Shown in pieces: positions 17,057 through 27,554 of a stretch of 64,000 nt of DNA (its first letter is position 1; each line of letters begins with the position of its first letter). Source of the stretch: Ardenticatenaceae bacterium (GTDB taxonomy: Bacteria; Chloroflexota; Anaerolineae; Promineifilales; Promineifilaceae); assembly GCA_020634435.1 (NCBI GenBank), contig JACKBS010000006.1:496001-560000 (forward strand), in the 5' to 3' direction. The position numbers and the translations under genes were made by a program. The notes below the pieces were generated by a model. The model was not told where the DNA came from. It saw only the letters and a program-made list of their open reading frames with translations, and did no database searches.

Positions 17057-17131
17057 CCTCTTTTGGTAATTGAGTAACTGAGTAATTGGGTAATTGGCTG
17101 TGCCGCTCAATTACCCAATTACTTAATCACA
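17057..17131. repeat. GTAATTGAGTAACTGAG inverted repeat
   Basis: GGTAATTGAGTAACTGAG and the inverse CTCAATTACCCAATTACTT form an imperfect hairpin in the sat-cysC spacer. A smaller relative is at 15511-15548. Confidence 0.6.
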
Positions 17132-17137
17132 ATATTT

Positions 17138-18868
<1,731 letters not shown>

Positions 18869-19200
18869 TGGTATATACCCCTTTGATTAAATTGCAGGCA
18901 ACACTCATAAAAAAAGCGGCCCTTGGCCAATCTACTCATAGAAAGTGATTGGTTTCGGGCTGCTTTCTAAATTTGGAAGGTTACTTCTGCGCTTGTAAAA
19001 CTTATTAATTCGCAAACTGTGGGAATGTTATGGGAAAAGTTCACGAAGACAATTTTAGTGTAGAAATTTTATCTTACGGCTCATGTTAAGGGTGAGATAG
19101 GTACAAGACTACCTCAAAATAATCCTAGCCAAAATACTCGGTTGCTTAAATGCCGAAGAAAATAATTATGCCAAGTTGCCTGACAAACAAAAAGGGTAAA
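18869..19200 (-). other. gene-free leader upstream of sat
   Basis: This 332-bp AT-rich stretch shows no convincing coding region. It contains an intrinsic-terminator-like hairpin close to the sat start. It could be the sat 5' leader, or the 3' flank of the SGNH gene, or both. I see no recognised riboswitch consensus. Confidence 0.5.
18909..18966 (-). terminator. terminator or attenuator hairpin in the sat leader
   Basis: On the minus strand AAAGCAGCCC...CCAATC pairs with GATTGG...GGGCCGCTTT, directly followed by a T7 run (18915-18909). It lies 40 bp before the sat start and 235 bp after the SGNH gene, so it may be a regulated leader terminator. Confidence 0.55.
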
Positions 19201-20352
19201 TCAATTGTTATTTGTAGACAGGTCTTGCTCAATAATACCTTCACTTTCAATGAACTCGGCAAACAATTCAGCTTTTAACCTGGCTCCTTTTTCATTTAAA
19301 TGACGCCCATCATCCCAGTAGATTTCATCAATAGGCATATCCTTAGCGAAGTCGTAGCAAGGTACATTGTGTGATTCACATATTGACTCGATCACCTCAT
19401 TATGCTGGTTGATAGCAAATAAATACTCGGGAGATGAAGCTCTGGCATCCTCGAAATTAGGTGATAGGGCAAATGTTGCAAACATGATCGATATATTATT
19501 TTCTTTAGCAATAGCAACCATGCTTCTTAAGTTTCGCTCAAAGTAAACAGGAGGGTTGTTTTCTAGCATTGTCATCGCAGAAATTTCTGTAAATATGCCG
19601 CTTGGATAAGTACCTTGGTTGTATTGATTGCGAAACTGTTCCGCATAATTTGTTTCAACATATTCAAATGTTCTACGAAACCCCAGTCCTCCCAACGGTT
19701 GCCTAATTTGCATGTTAGTCCGCAAAATTCGTAGAACAGTGCTATGATCCCAGAAACTTTCTTCTGGTGGAGAATAGGGAGTTCGACTTCCTGAATTATC
19801 ACCTACATAAGCAGATGAAGGTGCCACAAACCTGGAATGGATATCATTCAATCCATGATAGACAATTATCAGATCAGGTTCTAAGTCGAGAACGCGAAGT
19901 TCTAGATTGATCAGACCTTCCCAACTAGAATATGCAGGAACCCCCGCATTAACTACCTCTACGAAAGAATAGCCTGCTTCTCTAAGTATTTCTTGAAGTT
20001 GATTAGGGTAAGAAAGGTGATAATCTTCGACTGAACTGGTATAGGTTGTGGACTCGCCAATAGCGACTATCCTATAAATACCCTCTGGCTTTGGAACGAT
20101 TATTTCATCCCCTCTATAGCCAAGAGAATTGTGTTTGTTCTCACCGACCTCATAATTTGGATTGAGAATATATTGTAAGTAGTGATGGCGTGTGTAAAGA
20201 AGTTCCTGAGACGCTTCGATTTGCTCAAATGTCCCATAGTAAGACAATTGTTCCGCACTAGCAAAGTTGTTCAGCCAAACTCTTGCCGCTACTTCAACAA
20301 GAAAAAATGTAAACAAAAAGCTTACAATCGAAAGTAAAACCTTTTTTTTCAT
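19201..20352 (-). CDS. membrane-anchored SGNH/GDSL hydrolase
   Basis: This 383-residue protein starts with an uncleaved signal anchor (KKKVLLSIVSFLFTFFLVEVAA). SGNH blocks follow: VAIGESTTY (Ser), VNAGVPAYSS (Gly), YHGLNDI (Asn) and DGRHLNEKG (Asp-His). Such enzymes remove or transfer acyl groups on extracellular glycans or cell-wall polymers. It has the layout of the group found next to exopolysaccharide clusters. The gene is clearly AT-richer than the flanking DNA and has no ACGGCCGT octamer, as do its three neighbours, suggesting common foreign origin. It is followed toward the minus end by a 330-bp leader region. Confidence 0.85.
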   Translation of the reverse strand: MKKKVLLSIVSFLFTFFLVEVAARVWLNNFASAEQLSYYGTFEQIEASQELLYTRHHYLQYILNPNYEVGENKHNSLGYRGDEIIVPKPEGIYRIVAIGESTTYTSSVEDYHLSYPNQLQEILREAGYSFVEVVNAGVPAYSSWEGLINLELRVLDLEPDLIIVYHGLNDIHSRFVAPSSAYVGDNSGSRTPYSPPEESFWDHSTVLRILRTNMQIRQPLGGLGFRRTFEYVETNYAEQFRNQYNQGTYPSGIFTEISAMTMLENNPPVYFERNLRSMVAIAKENNISIMFATFALSPNFEDARASSPEYLFAINQHNEVIESICESHNVPCYDFAKDMPIDEIYWDDGRHLNEKGARLKAELFAEFIESEGIIEQDLSTNNN

Positions 20353-20366
20353 TTCAAATAAGGAAA

Positions 20367-20864
20367 TTAGTTTTGTTGAGGAATAACAACTGAATCGAAA
20401 AAGTATCCTACCCGGGGTGTGCTAACTTCTCCATCGCCTGGTCGAACATCAGCGTCGGTCATCCCTGATGCTGCTAAATCAGCAGTAACTCCAATCCGAA
20501 CGCCAGCCGGTAGAGGGTTTACATCTATTGAGAACGTTCCATCATCGCTAATAATAGCACTCCCTAATTCCTCGCCTAAAAAAGTGATATTCATTACTGT
20601 GACTGTTAGACCTGCTGGCCCAACACCGGAAATAACCGTTTGATTTGGCACAATAGGTCTATCAAGTGCTAAAAGTGTTCCTGTATGGGTTGGCAATGGT
20701 TCGACTGGATATGCTTCTGGGTTGACATCTGGTCTCTCTAGAGGATAGCCCTCATTTAAATCAGGAGAAGAATCAACAGGTCCGCAACTCACTGCCATAG
20801 TCATAGCAACAAATAATATGAAAAGCTCAAAAGCATTTAATAGCTTGTTTTGTTTTGTTCTCAT
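20367..20864 (-). CDS. lipoprotein with Ig-like domain
   Basis: This 165-residue protein has a hydrophobic signal ending at VSC (lipobox), an acidic Pro-rich linker (about residues 30-60) and a beta-rich domain (GVGPAGLTVTVMNITFLGEEL...DGTFSIDVNPLPAGVRIGV). The domain resembles bacterial Ig-like/carboxypeptidase-regulatory folds. Probably a surface lipoprotein. It ends 14 bp before the SGNH hydrolase and likely forms an operon with it. No catalytic motif. Confidence 0.7.
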   Translation of the reverse strand: MRTKQNKLLNAFELFILFVAMTMAVSCGPVDSSPDLNEGYPLERPDVNPEAYPVEPLPTHTGTLLALDRPIVPNQTVISGVGPAGLTVTVMNITFLGEELGSAIISDDGTFSIDVNPLPAGVRIGVTADLAASGMTDADVRPGDGEVSTPRVGYFFDSVVIPQQN

Positions 20865-20892
20865 TTAAAAATACCCAGTAAAAATCTGAATT

Positions 20893-20928
20893 AAAAAAGA
20901 AAGCCATCCACTTTAAGTGGATGGCTTT
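20893..20928 (-). terminator. intrinsic terminator
   Basis: The arms AAGTGGATGGCTTT and AAAGCCATCCACTT are a perfect 14-bp stem with a 1-nt centre, followed on the minus strand by TCTTTTTT. It ends the transcript of the secreted repeat protein. Confidence 0.8.
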
Positions 20929-20959
20929 CCATTTTACTTCGAAAAGCTAAATTTGTTAA

Positions 20960-22387
20960 TTAGGGTAGATTAAAACCAACGGCATTTGCTTTGTCAAAAG
21001 ACGTGGTTCCATTATCGGGTCCGGTCAGTGTCCAACTGGCTTCATTGATAATAGCAATGATGGGTTGGTCGGATGTAATTGTTACACCGGACAGAGTGCT
21101 GCCACCCATAGCCGCGCCGTTCCATAATGCGCTATTCTTGCGAACATCCACAAGATTAATAGAGCCACCAGCAGCAATGGTTTGTGGTTTTGTGGTAAAT
21201 GTTCCGCCACCTTGAACGTTGAAGGTTACAACCACATTTGTTGCAGTTGTATTGCCAACGTTTTGAATTTGCAGACCCGTAGCACGACCAAAGTAGACCT
21301 CTTTATAAGCAGGATAAGAAACTGTTGCGGTCGCTTGAGACTGCGCTTTACAGTTATAGGTGGTTGAAGTCTGGCGTGCGTTGACGAGCGGAAGCTCAGA
21401 TTCAGACACCAGAGCTGCTACCGGGCCTGCGCTACCCTGTACAACTGCGGAATAAAGCCCACTCGGCAGATTGCTTAACTGGAAGAAGTTGGCTGATTGA
21501 CCGGGAGCAACATTGTTTGCTGTACTGGTAATATTACCAGGCTGAAAAGTAACAGTGATGTTTTGTGCAGTTGTGTGTGCATTTTGAACTTGAAGACCCG
21601 TTTCACGACCAAAGTAACCGTCTTTAATAACTGGGCAGTAAACAGTGTCATCAAGCTGGCTAGGCGTAAAGCCTTCACTTCCTTGTACAACAGTGGCGGG
21701 ATTTGCTGAATGTTCATGCTCCAGCATGATACCCGCAATAGGTTGTGCAGATGTGGCAACCATTGATCCTAGTGAACCAGCAGGAACACCTGCCAAACCT
21801 GGATCAATTGCGACCATTTGACCTGGGCCAACGGAAGGAGAGGTGTAAGGATAGGTGCTGCTTCCAATTGTAAAGGTTACACTGATTGTAGCGGCTGCAC
21901 TACCCGTATTTTGTAGATAGAAGGTTGTGGTTTTGTTAAACAGGTTTTGTTTGGCAAGCGGGAAATTAATGTTTGTGCTTGTTTGGGTACCCTCTACACC
22001 ACTATAGAGTGCTGAGGCTCTACCACCAGCTACACCAACACCAAGAGATGTGTTTTCACGGTTTGTAATGTTAACAACTGCTGCCAATGATTGATCCGAA
22101 CTGGCTACAATTGAACCGGTGAACCCTGCTGGCAAACTTGGGGAAAAGGCAGAGTTAGGCAAGATTGTAAATGATCCACCAGGGACCAAACCGGACTGGT
22201 TAAGGGTATAGGTATTGGAACTGGCGGAATCATATGCGGTAATTACAACATTTGCGTTGCCGGAACCAATATTCTGGAATGTACTACCAAAATACCATCC
22301 ACTACCTGGTACGTTTGCGCTACTTGCCCCAATAATGGCAACTAAGAGCAACAATGCTAGACTAAGTCCGGAAATTACTTTTTTCAT
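20960..22387 (-). CDS. secreted protein with four beta-sandwich repeats
   Basis: The protein of about 475 residues has a Sec signal (ISGLSLALLLLVAIIGASSA) and then four repeats of about 105 residues. Each has the pattern aromatic/YFG...LQNxGxxxATxxVTF: YFGSTFQNIGSGNANVVI, FYLQNTGSAAATISVTF, LQVQNAHTTAQNITVTF and LQIQNVGNTTATNVVVTF. Each repeat ends with a Ser/Asp-Q-P-I-A strand. I know no function for this domain; it resembles filamentous or cell-surface adhesive proteins. The start at ATG 22387 (MKK, GGAGA upstream) is preferred over 22408. A perfect terminator follows. The gene lacks the ACGGCCGT octamer. Confidence 0.75.
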   Translation of the reverse strand: MKKVISGLSLALLLLVAIIGASSANVPGSGWYFGSTFQNIGSGNANVVITAYDSASSNTYTLNQSGLVPGGSFTILPNSAFSPSLPAGFTGSIVASSDQSLAAVVNITNRENTSLGVGVAGGRASALYSGVEGTQTSTNINFPLAKQNLFNKTTTFYLQNTGSAAATISVTFTIGSSTYPYTSPSVGPGQMVAIDPGLAGVPAGSLGSMVATSAQPIAGIMLEHEHSANPATVVQGSEGFTPSQLDDTVYCPVIKDGYFGRETGLQVQNAHTTAQNITVTFQPGNITSTANNVAPGQSANFFQLSNLPSGLYSAVVQGSAGPVAALVSESELPLVNARQTSTTYNCKAQSQATATVSYPAYKEVYFGRATGLQIQNVGNTTATNVVVTFNVQGGGTFTTKPQTIAAGGSINLVDVRKNSALWNGAAMGGSTLSGVTITSDQPIIAIINEASWTLTGPDNGTTSFDKANAVGFNLP

Positions 22388-22548
22388 ATTAAAACATCTC
22401 CTACTCAAAATTATATTTGGTGAAATTTCGACAATCGTAACATTTATTCTAAGAAAGATAGGCTGAATTTCAATAATCCATATGGGTTATAATTTAATTA
22501 TTGGGGTGATACAGGGGAATTAATTGCAGTATTTTTCTATTAGGCATA

Positions 22549-24099
22549 ATGTTTTCCATGAATAAAAAAAAGGACATCATATTAATTGTATTGGATACAC
22601 AACGGGCGAATCGTTTGTCGTGCTATGGCTACTCACAGACTACGACCCCTCAGTTAGACCAGTTTGCTGAAAGGTCAACTTTGTTTTTACGAGCGATTGC
22701 CCCAGCTCAATGGACTATACCAACACATGCTTCTATTTTTACCGGATTAGTTCCATCACAACATACCATGTTGCAAATGGATTCGATTTTACCTGTAGAA
22801 ATTCAAACTCTAGCTCAAAGGTTAGAAAAAGAAGGATTTAAAACGATAGGAATTTCCAATAATCCTCTCATTGGAACTATGGGCAATGGTTTGGAACGGG
22901 GTTTTTCTTATATGAAAAACTATAATTTTTGGGGAGCAGGTTTACTTAACTTCCGCTTAAATCATCATCAGATAACATTGCAGCCAAGCGATGTCATTAA
23001 GGAAAATTTAAAATTTATTGCTGCGGAGTCTCTAGGATACAGCGAGCAGACAATTCTTAGTAAATTGAAGTCGTTCATGCCCTTTTTATGGGAAGCATTT
23101 CTTTCCTTAAGAAGAAAAACTAAATTTGATGTCACAAGGCAGTCTTTAGTTGATGCTGCGCAACTTCTATTAAATAAGCGAGAAAAGGATGATAAACCTA
23201 CGTTTATGTTTATCAACCTAATGGGGACACATGTGCCCTATGCGCCACCCAGATGGGCAGTAAATAAGTTTTCTTCAATGATATCCAATCAAAGGCAATT
23301 TTTTGATCTGCGTCGGCGTGTCAACCAAATTCAGGTTGATGTTAATAACTGGGTCGATTGCTCATCTTTGTCGTCAATGGACGCTGAAGCGTTAAACGTA
23401 TTTTATGATGCTGAGGTTTTTACTCAGGATTTATTATTAGGTGAGTTTTTCTCTTTGCTTGAGTCGCATGGAAAGCTAGATGAAGCTTTCGTAATAGTTG
23501 TCGGTGATCATGGTGATCATTTAGGTGAGAAGCAACAGATTAATCATGCTTTCGGGGTATATGAGGAGTTGGTGCATGTTCCACTAATTATCCGAGATCC
23601 GCAAGGGGTTCTAAAACAAGGAAGCAAACATAAGGCCTTAGTGTCTACAACACAATTGTTTAACACTATTCTTGAGGTTGCTGGTGCTGCATCATCAGAT
23701 GAAATAACAGGATCGTTACGACAAGCTAAGGACTTTCAGCATTTGAGTGAGGAAAAGAGGGAAAGTGTGTTTGCTCAAGGATATCCCCTTGAGTGGGCTT
23801 TGCGGAGACTTAAAAAAGGTCGCTCCGAGGATGAAGGCAAGGCCTTGCCTCACTTTGCCGTTTATGAGGATAAATTTAAACTTATCTCAGCAGGGGACAG
23901 ATTGAGCCTGTTCGATTTAACTGCTGATTCAGAAGAAAATATGGACTTGTTAGTACAGTTTCCTGATGTTGCAATACGGTTGGAGAAATCTTTAGACCGG
24001 TTCCTCTCTGCAAATGTGCCTGTAGCGCAAAATACGACGCTGGATTACGAAGACTCAGTGATTGTTGAACATTTACGCGCGCTAGGTTATCTTGAATAA
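22549..24099 (+). CDS. sulfatase-fold (alkaline phosphatase superfamily) hydrolase with Thr nucleophile
   Basis: This 516-residue enzyme has the sulfatase N-terminal fold: metal-binding VLDTQRANRLSCYGY and GDHGDHLGE. At the nucleophile position, classical sulfatases have Cys/Ser-x-Pro-x-Arg-x4-Thr-Gly. This protein has Thr56-Ile-Pro-Thr-His-x4-Thr-Gly. It therefore cannot form formylglycine and more likely acts as a phosphodiesterase or phosphotransferase, or on an unknown ester. No signal peptide is visible, so it is probably cytoplasmic. ATG 22558 is an alternative start. A TATAAT box lies at 22488-22493. The gene converges with the epimerase 9 bp away and lacks the octamer. Confidence 0.85.
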   Translation: MFSMNKKKDIILIVLDTQRANRLSCYGYSQTTTPQLDQFAERSTLFLRAIAPAQWTIPTHASIFTGLVPSQHTMLQMDSILPVEIQTLAQRLEKEGFKTIGISNNPLIGTMGNGLERGFSYMKNYNFWGAGLLNFRLNHHQITLQPSDVIKENLKFIAAESLGYSEQTILSKLKSFMPFLWEAFLSLRRKTKFDVTRQSLVDAAQLLLNKREKDDKPTFMFINLMGTHVPYAPPRWAVNKFSSMISNQRQFFDLRRRVNQIQVDVNNWVDCSSLSSMDAEALNVFYDAEVFTQDLLLGEFFSLLESHGKLDEAFVIVVGDHGDHLGEKQQINHAFGVYEELVHVPLIIRDPQGVLKQGSKHKALVSTTQLFNTILEVAGAASSDEITGSLRQAKDFQHLSEEKRESVFAQGYPLEWALRRLKKGRSEDEGKALPHFAVYEDKFKLISAGDRLSLFDLTADSEENMDLLVQFPDVAIRLEKSLDRFLSANVPVAQNTTLDYEDSVIVEHLRALGYLE

Positions 24100-24108
24100 G
24101 CTTTCGGT

Positions 24109-25236
24109 TTAGCCGTAGCTTAGGCCCCTTTTTATTAATTCTTGCTCTGCGATAGATGAATTGTCATCCCAACTTTCATTTTGTACGTATTCCAAAAGTG
24201 CCTTAATCCCATTCGCAAAATTTATTCTGGGCGAATAACCTAAAATTGCTCTGGCATTGTTTATGTCAGCAAAGCAGTGCCGTATGTCTCCTGCGCGGAA
24301 TTCGCCAGTAATTATTGGTGAGACTCCATCATAGCAATTGGATATGGTTTGTGCGATTTCAATTAGGGACATTTTTACCCCTGAACCGATGTTGAAAATA
24401 TGTTGTGAAGTTTCAGTAGACCGTAAGGCAAGAAAGCAAGCATGCACAATATCGCTTACATGGACAAAATCTCTTGTGGGCTGACCATCTTCGTAAATTT
24501 TTGGCGGCTGATTTGCTTTTAAGCGTGTAAGAAATGTATTAATGACGCCCGTGTAAGGATTTTGTAGGGATTGTCTGGGCCCATATACGTTGAAAAATCG
24601 AAGCACAATGGTTGGGACTTGATAAGTATGACCAAATATTAGACAAGTTTGTTCTTGTGTTAATTTGCTGATGGCATAGATTGAACCGGGGGATGTGGGG
24701 TCTGATTCTGTTGTGGGTACGGCCGTTATTTCTTGGTGGCAGTGTGGGCAAGTTGGTTCCCATTGCGCTTGGCGCAGCTGAGCAATGTCGCGCGGTGGAG
24801 GGGTTAACCGCAGCTGACAATTTCTACAATAATAACTTCCTTCCCCATAAACCGCTCTTGAGGAAGCCAAGATCAACTTCTTGATTTGTCCAGGGCGTGT
24901 AGAGATGGCATCTAGCAAAACGGCCATTCCCCTCACATTCACATCTAAATATTCTTCAATTTGGTACATTGACTGGCCCACGCCGGTGTGTGCCGCAAAG
25001 TGATAAACATAGGATACATTTTCCAGCGCTTTGTTTACAGCTTCGGCATCGCGGATGTCGCCTTCAATTAGTTGTACATCTGGATGGAGATAGTTCGGCC
25101 GTTTCCGCTCTTTCCCGTGAACTTGTGGATGCAGATTGTCGAGAGCAACAACAGTATAACCATTGGTAATTAGTAAATCTGCAAGATGAGAGCCAATAAA
25201 TCCCGCTCCGCCAGTAATAAGTACTTTTTCAGTCAT
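24109..25236 (-). CDS. NAD-dependent epimerase with zinc-ribbon insert, dTDP-L-rhamnose 4-epimerase-like
   Basis: This 375-residue extended SDR has TGGAGFIGSHLADLL and the Tyr-Lys pair in YAISKLTQEQ. Between strands it carries an insert with two CxxC pairs (CRNC and CPHC) about 27 residues apart, a probable zinc ribbon. I recall this insert as a hallmark of dTDP-L-rhamnose 4-epimerases (TleA/WbiB type), which would make dTDP-6-deoxy-L-talose. The name is by analogy. It is the last gene of the minus-strand glycan operon (31793 to 24109). Confidence 0.8.
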   Translation of the reverse strand: MTEKVLITGGAGFIGSHLADLLITNGYTVVALDNLHPQVHGKERKRPNYLHPDVQLIEGDIRDAEAVNKALENVSYVYHFAAHTGVGQSMYQIEEYLDVNVRGMAVLLDAISTRPGQIKKLILASSRAVYGEGSYYCRNCQLRLTPPPRDIAQLRQAQWEPTCPHCHQEITAVPTTESDPTSPGSIYAISKLTQEQTCLIFGHTYQVPTIVLRFFNVYGPRQSLQNPYTGVINTFLTRLKANQPPKIYEDGQPTRDFVHVSDIVHACFLALRSTETSQHIFNIGSGVKMSLIEIAQTISNCYDGVSPIITGEFRAGDIRHCFADINNARAILGYSPRINFANGIKALLEYVQNESWDDNSSIAEQELIKRGLSYG

Positions 25237-25287
25237 AAGAGACTTTTCTCCATCATAAATTGAGTAAAGCAGTTTGATCTGCCCAAA

Positions 25288-26586
25288 TTATTCCTTCAAC
25301 GGCTGTTTCTTGTTGAAATAAGGCAACTGCCACAAAAAATTCCCGTTGAACCGGCAAATATGCTTCTGTACATAAAAAAACGCCGGCAACGTAAAGAGTG
25401 GCATCGCCGCGACGCGTGCCCAGGCAGTACCAATGCCCCCTAAACGGGGTACCAAAAGGAAACTAAGTAGCAAATTGCCCACCATACTGAAAACGGCAAA
25501 GGTGGCCACGATTTTTTGCCGGTTGGTCACAATTAGCAGACGGGAGTGAGGAACATTTAGGGCCGAAATAAAAAAGGCCCATACAAGAATGTTAAGGATT
25601 TTGGCGGCTTCTTCAAACCCAGGACCATAGATCAGCGTGATGATTTTTGAAGAAAACAAGGTGATAACGATGGTAAGAACTCCCGCGCCCAGAAAAAGAA
25701 AAACTAGAATTTGGCTATAAATGCTTTGTAAACGGTTCACACTTACCTTGTGAGCGCGAGACAATACTGGGAAAACTGCCAGCTGAAAGCTGCGGACGAT
25801 TAGTAACAGTAGGGTAAATATGGTAACGGCCGTTCCATAAATTCCCACCTCTGCTTCTGGCCAAAAGAAAGACAAGATAACATCATCAAATTGATACTCA
25901 ATTAGCAAGATGAAAGAGACAATGATAAGAGGGGTCGCTTCACGAAGGTTTTTCACCCAAAATGGGATATCGATCGTCCATTTTATAGGCCCAAGCTTGA
26001 GTGCGTGGTGAGTAAACATGCCTAGCACAAACATTTCAGCAATGCTCGTTGCTACAAATAAATAGCCGATGGTCTCTACCGGTTGGGCAGTCTGAAGCAG
26101 TAAAATCCCACCCGATAACCGAAATAAACTGGCAACAAAAACAATGATAGAAATTGTTTTTACACGCTCCAGACCAATCCAGACTGCTTTATAAATATCT
26201 GAAATGCTGTCTGGAATAATGGTGAGCGCCATAATGAGAATGATTCGCTTACTTTCGGCGTTGTAGGGGAAAAAGTTGAGGGCTAAGGCAAACCCGAGCC
26301 AAAGTGTTATGCTTAGAACCAGACGCAACATGAGAAAGCCATTTACATACGGCCGTAAAGTCTCTCTGTCCCTGGCAACGTCCCGGATAAGTAACTGCTC
26401 TAAGCCCCACAGTGATAGTGCAAATAAAATGCTGGCGTAAGTAATGGAAAGCTTAAATGCACCTGCCTGTGTCAACGGCAAGGACCGGGCAATCAAAATG
26501 AAAATTACCGTTTGCCCGATACGTTGGCCAACAGCCGCGAGCAGGTTGAAAAACGAGTTTTGCAAAACGCTACGGTATGGCTTCAT
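25288..26586 (-). CDS. Wzx-type polysaccharide flippase
   Basis: This 432-residue integral membrane protein has about 12-14 hydrophobic segments and the MATE/MVF-like N-terminus (FFNLLAAVGQRIGQTVIFILIARSL). It would flip lipid-linked oligosaccharide units across the membrane before polymerisation. Its ATG overlaps the methyltransferase stop (TAATG at 26588-26584), indicating translational coupling. The C-terminus is rich in basic and aromatic residues (QKHICRFNGNFLW). Confidence 0.85.
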   Translation of the reverse strand: MKPYRSVLQNSFFNLLAAVGQRIGQTVIFILIARSLPLTQAGAFKLSITYASILFALSLWGLEQLLIRDVARDRETLRPYVNGFLMLRLVLSITLWLGFALALNFFPYNAESKRIILIMALTIIPDSISDIYKAVWIGLERVKTISIIVFVASLFRLSGGILLLQTAQPVETIGYLFVATSIAEMFVLGMFTHHALKLGPIKWTIDIPFWVKNLREATPLIIVSFILLIEYQFDDVILSFFWPEAEVGIYGTAVTIFTLLLLIVRSFQLAVFPVLSRAHKVSVNRLQSIYSQILVFLFLGAGVLTIVITLFSSKIITLIYGPGFEEAAKILNILVWAFFISALNVPHSRLLIVTNRQKIVATFAVFSMVGNLLLSFLLVPRLGGIGTAWARVAAMPLFTLPAFFYVQKHICRFNGNFLWQLPYFNKKQPLKE

Positions 26587-27554
26587 TAGATTACCCTGGC
26601 AAAAACTGTCATCACCGTACCACGGCCGTTTTTGTTGAGCCAGTTAAAATATGGAGATGTGAGGGTAGACCAGATAGGCAGAGACATAAATGGCATAAAT
26701 AAGCGGTCCAATAACTTTAATTGCCTGCCCGTTTTCAGATCCGTTTGATAACTTGCTAACCAAGTGTGATAGTTGGCCAAAAAATGATCGGTCTCGAGTA
26801 ATTCAAATCCACACTCTTTGAGCAGTATGCTTAAGCTTTGTCCTTCAAATAAGAAAAGATGTCGCGGGGCATCGTAACCAATCCAGGCCTTGCTAAACGA
26901 GTTCGCCTCTTTGCTGTGTGGATCGGGTATTGAAAAAATGACAACACCATTTTGGGTCAACAGTTGATGCGCCTCTTGCAAGATTGCAAGGGGATTATGC
27001 GTGTGTTCAAGTACATCCCACATGGTTATTACATCAAACGTGTTGGGCGTAAAAGGATTATCGAGTAAATCCCCAGTAAAAACATCCAGGTTGAATCGTT
27101 GGCGAGCGTATGAGGCTGCATCTGCTTGAATTTCAACACCTTTCACATTCCAGCCAGCCTTTTGTGCTTCAACGAGATAATTACCAGTAGCGCAACCAAC
27201 ATCAAGTAAACGGCCGTTCCTCGCAGTCCACTTATGCAAGCTTTCCAAATGTTTCTGCAAATTTCGGCGCCGTTTCCAGCGCATGAGAGCAAAAGGCTCA
27301 TCATCTATTGCTGGGCGATAGGCAGCATAGGAATCTGGATAATAATCGGCAATGTGTTCAAGCGTGGGACGCGGAGAGAGAAAACGCAAGCCGCATTCTG
27401 GGCATTGATACCAGGCAAACGCTCCCGGCAAGCCACACCACCAATCTGGACGATCGAATAATTTGTTTGCTGCGGAAGTGTGCCCAAAAATGCAGGTTAC
27501 AGTTTCAAGTTGGCTGCTATTTTGCATACTGATTTCTAAATTTTGCCCTATCAT
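26586..27554 (-). CDS. SAM-dependent methyltransferase with N-terminal zinc-finger-like segment
   Basis: The protein of about 323 residues carries a class I methyltransferase domain: LLDVGCATGNYLVEA (SAM motif I) and ITMWDVLEHTHNP (motif IV region). The N-terminal part (CIFGHTSAANKLF...YQCPECGLRFLSPRP) is a likely metal-binding segment common to sugar methyltransferases of O-antigen clusters. It probably decorates the surface glycan. Start ATG 27554 overlaps the upstream glycosyltransferase stop as TGATG, so coupled translation is likely; MQNSSQLE at 27527 is an alternative. Confidence 0.8.
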   Translation of the reverse strand: MIGQNLEISMQNSSQLETVTCIFGHTSAANKLFDRPDWWCGLPGAFAWYQCPECGLRFLSPRPTLEHIADYYPDSYAAYRPAIDDEPFALMRWKRRRNLQKHLESLHKWTARNGRLLDVGCATGNYLVEAQKAGWNVKGVEIQADAASYARQRFNLDVFTGDLLDNPFTPNTFDVITMWDVLEHTHNPLAILQEAHQLLTQNGVVIFSIPDPHSKEANSFSKAWIGYDAPRHLFLFEGQSLSILLKECGFELLETDHFLANYHTWLASYQTDLKTGRQLKLLDRLFMPFMSLPIWSTLTSPYFNWLNKNGRGTVMTVFARVI

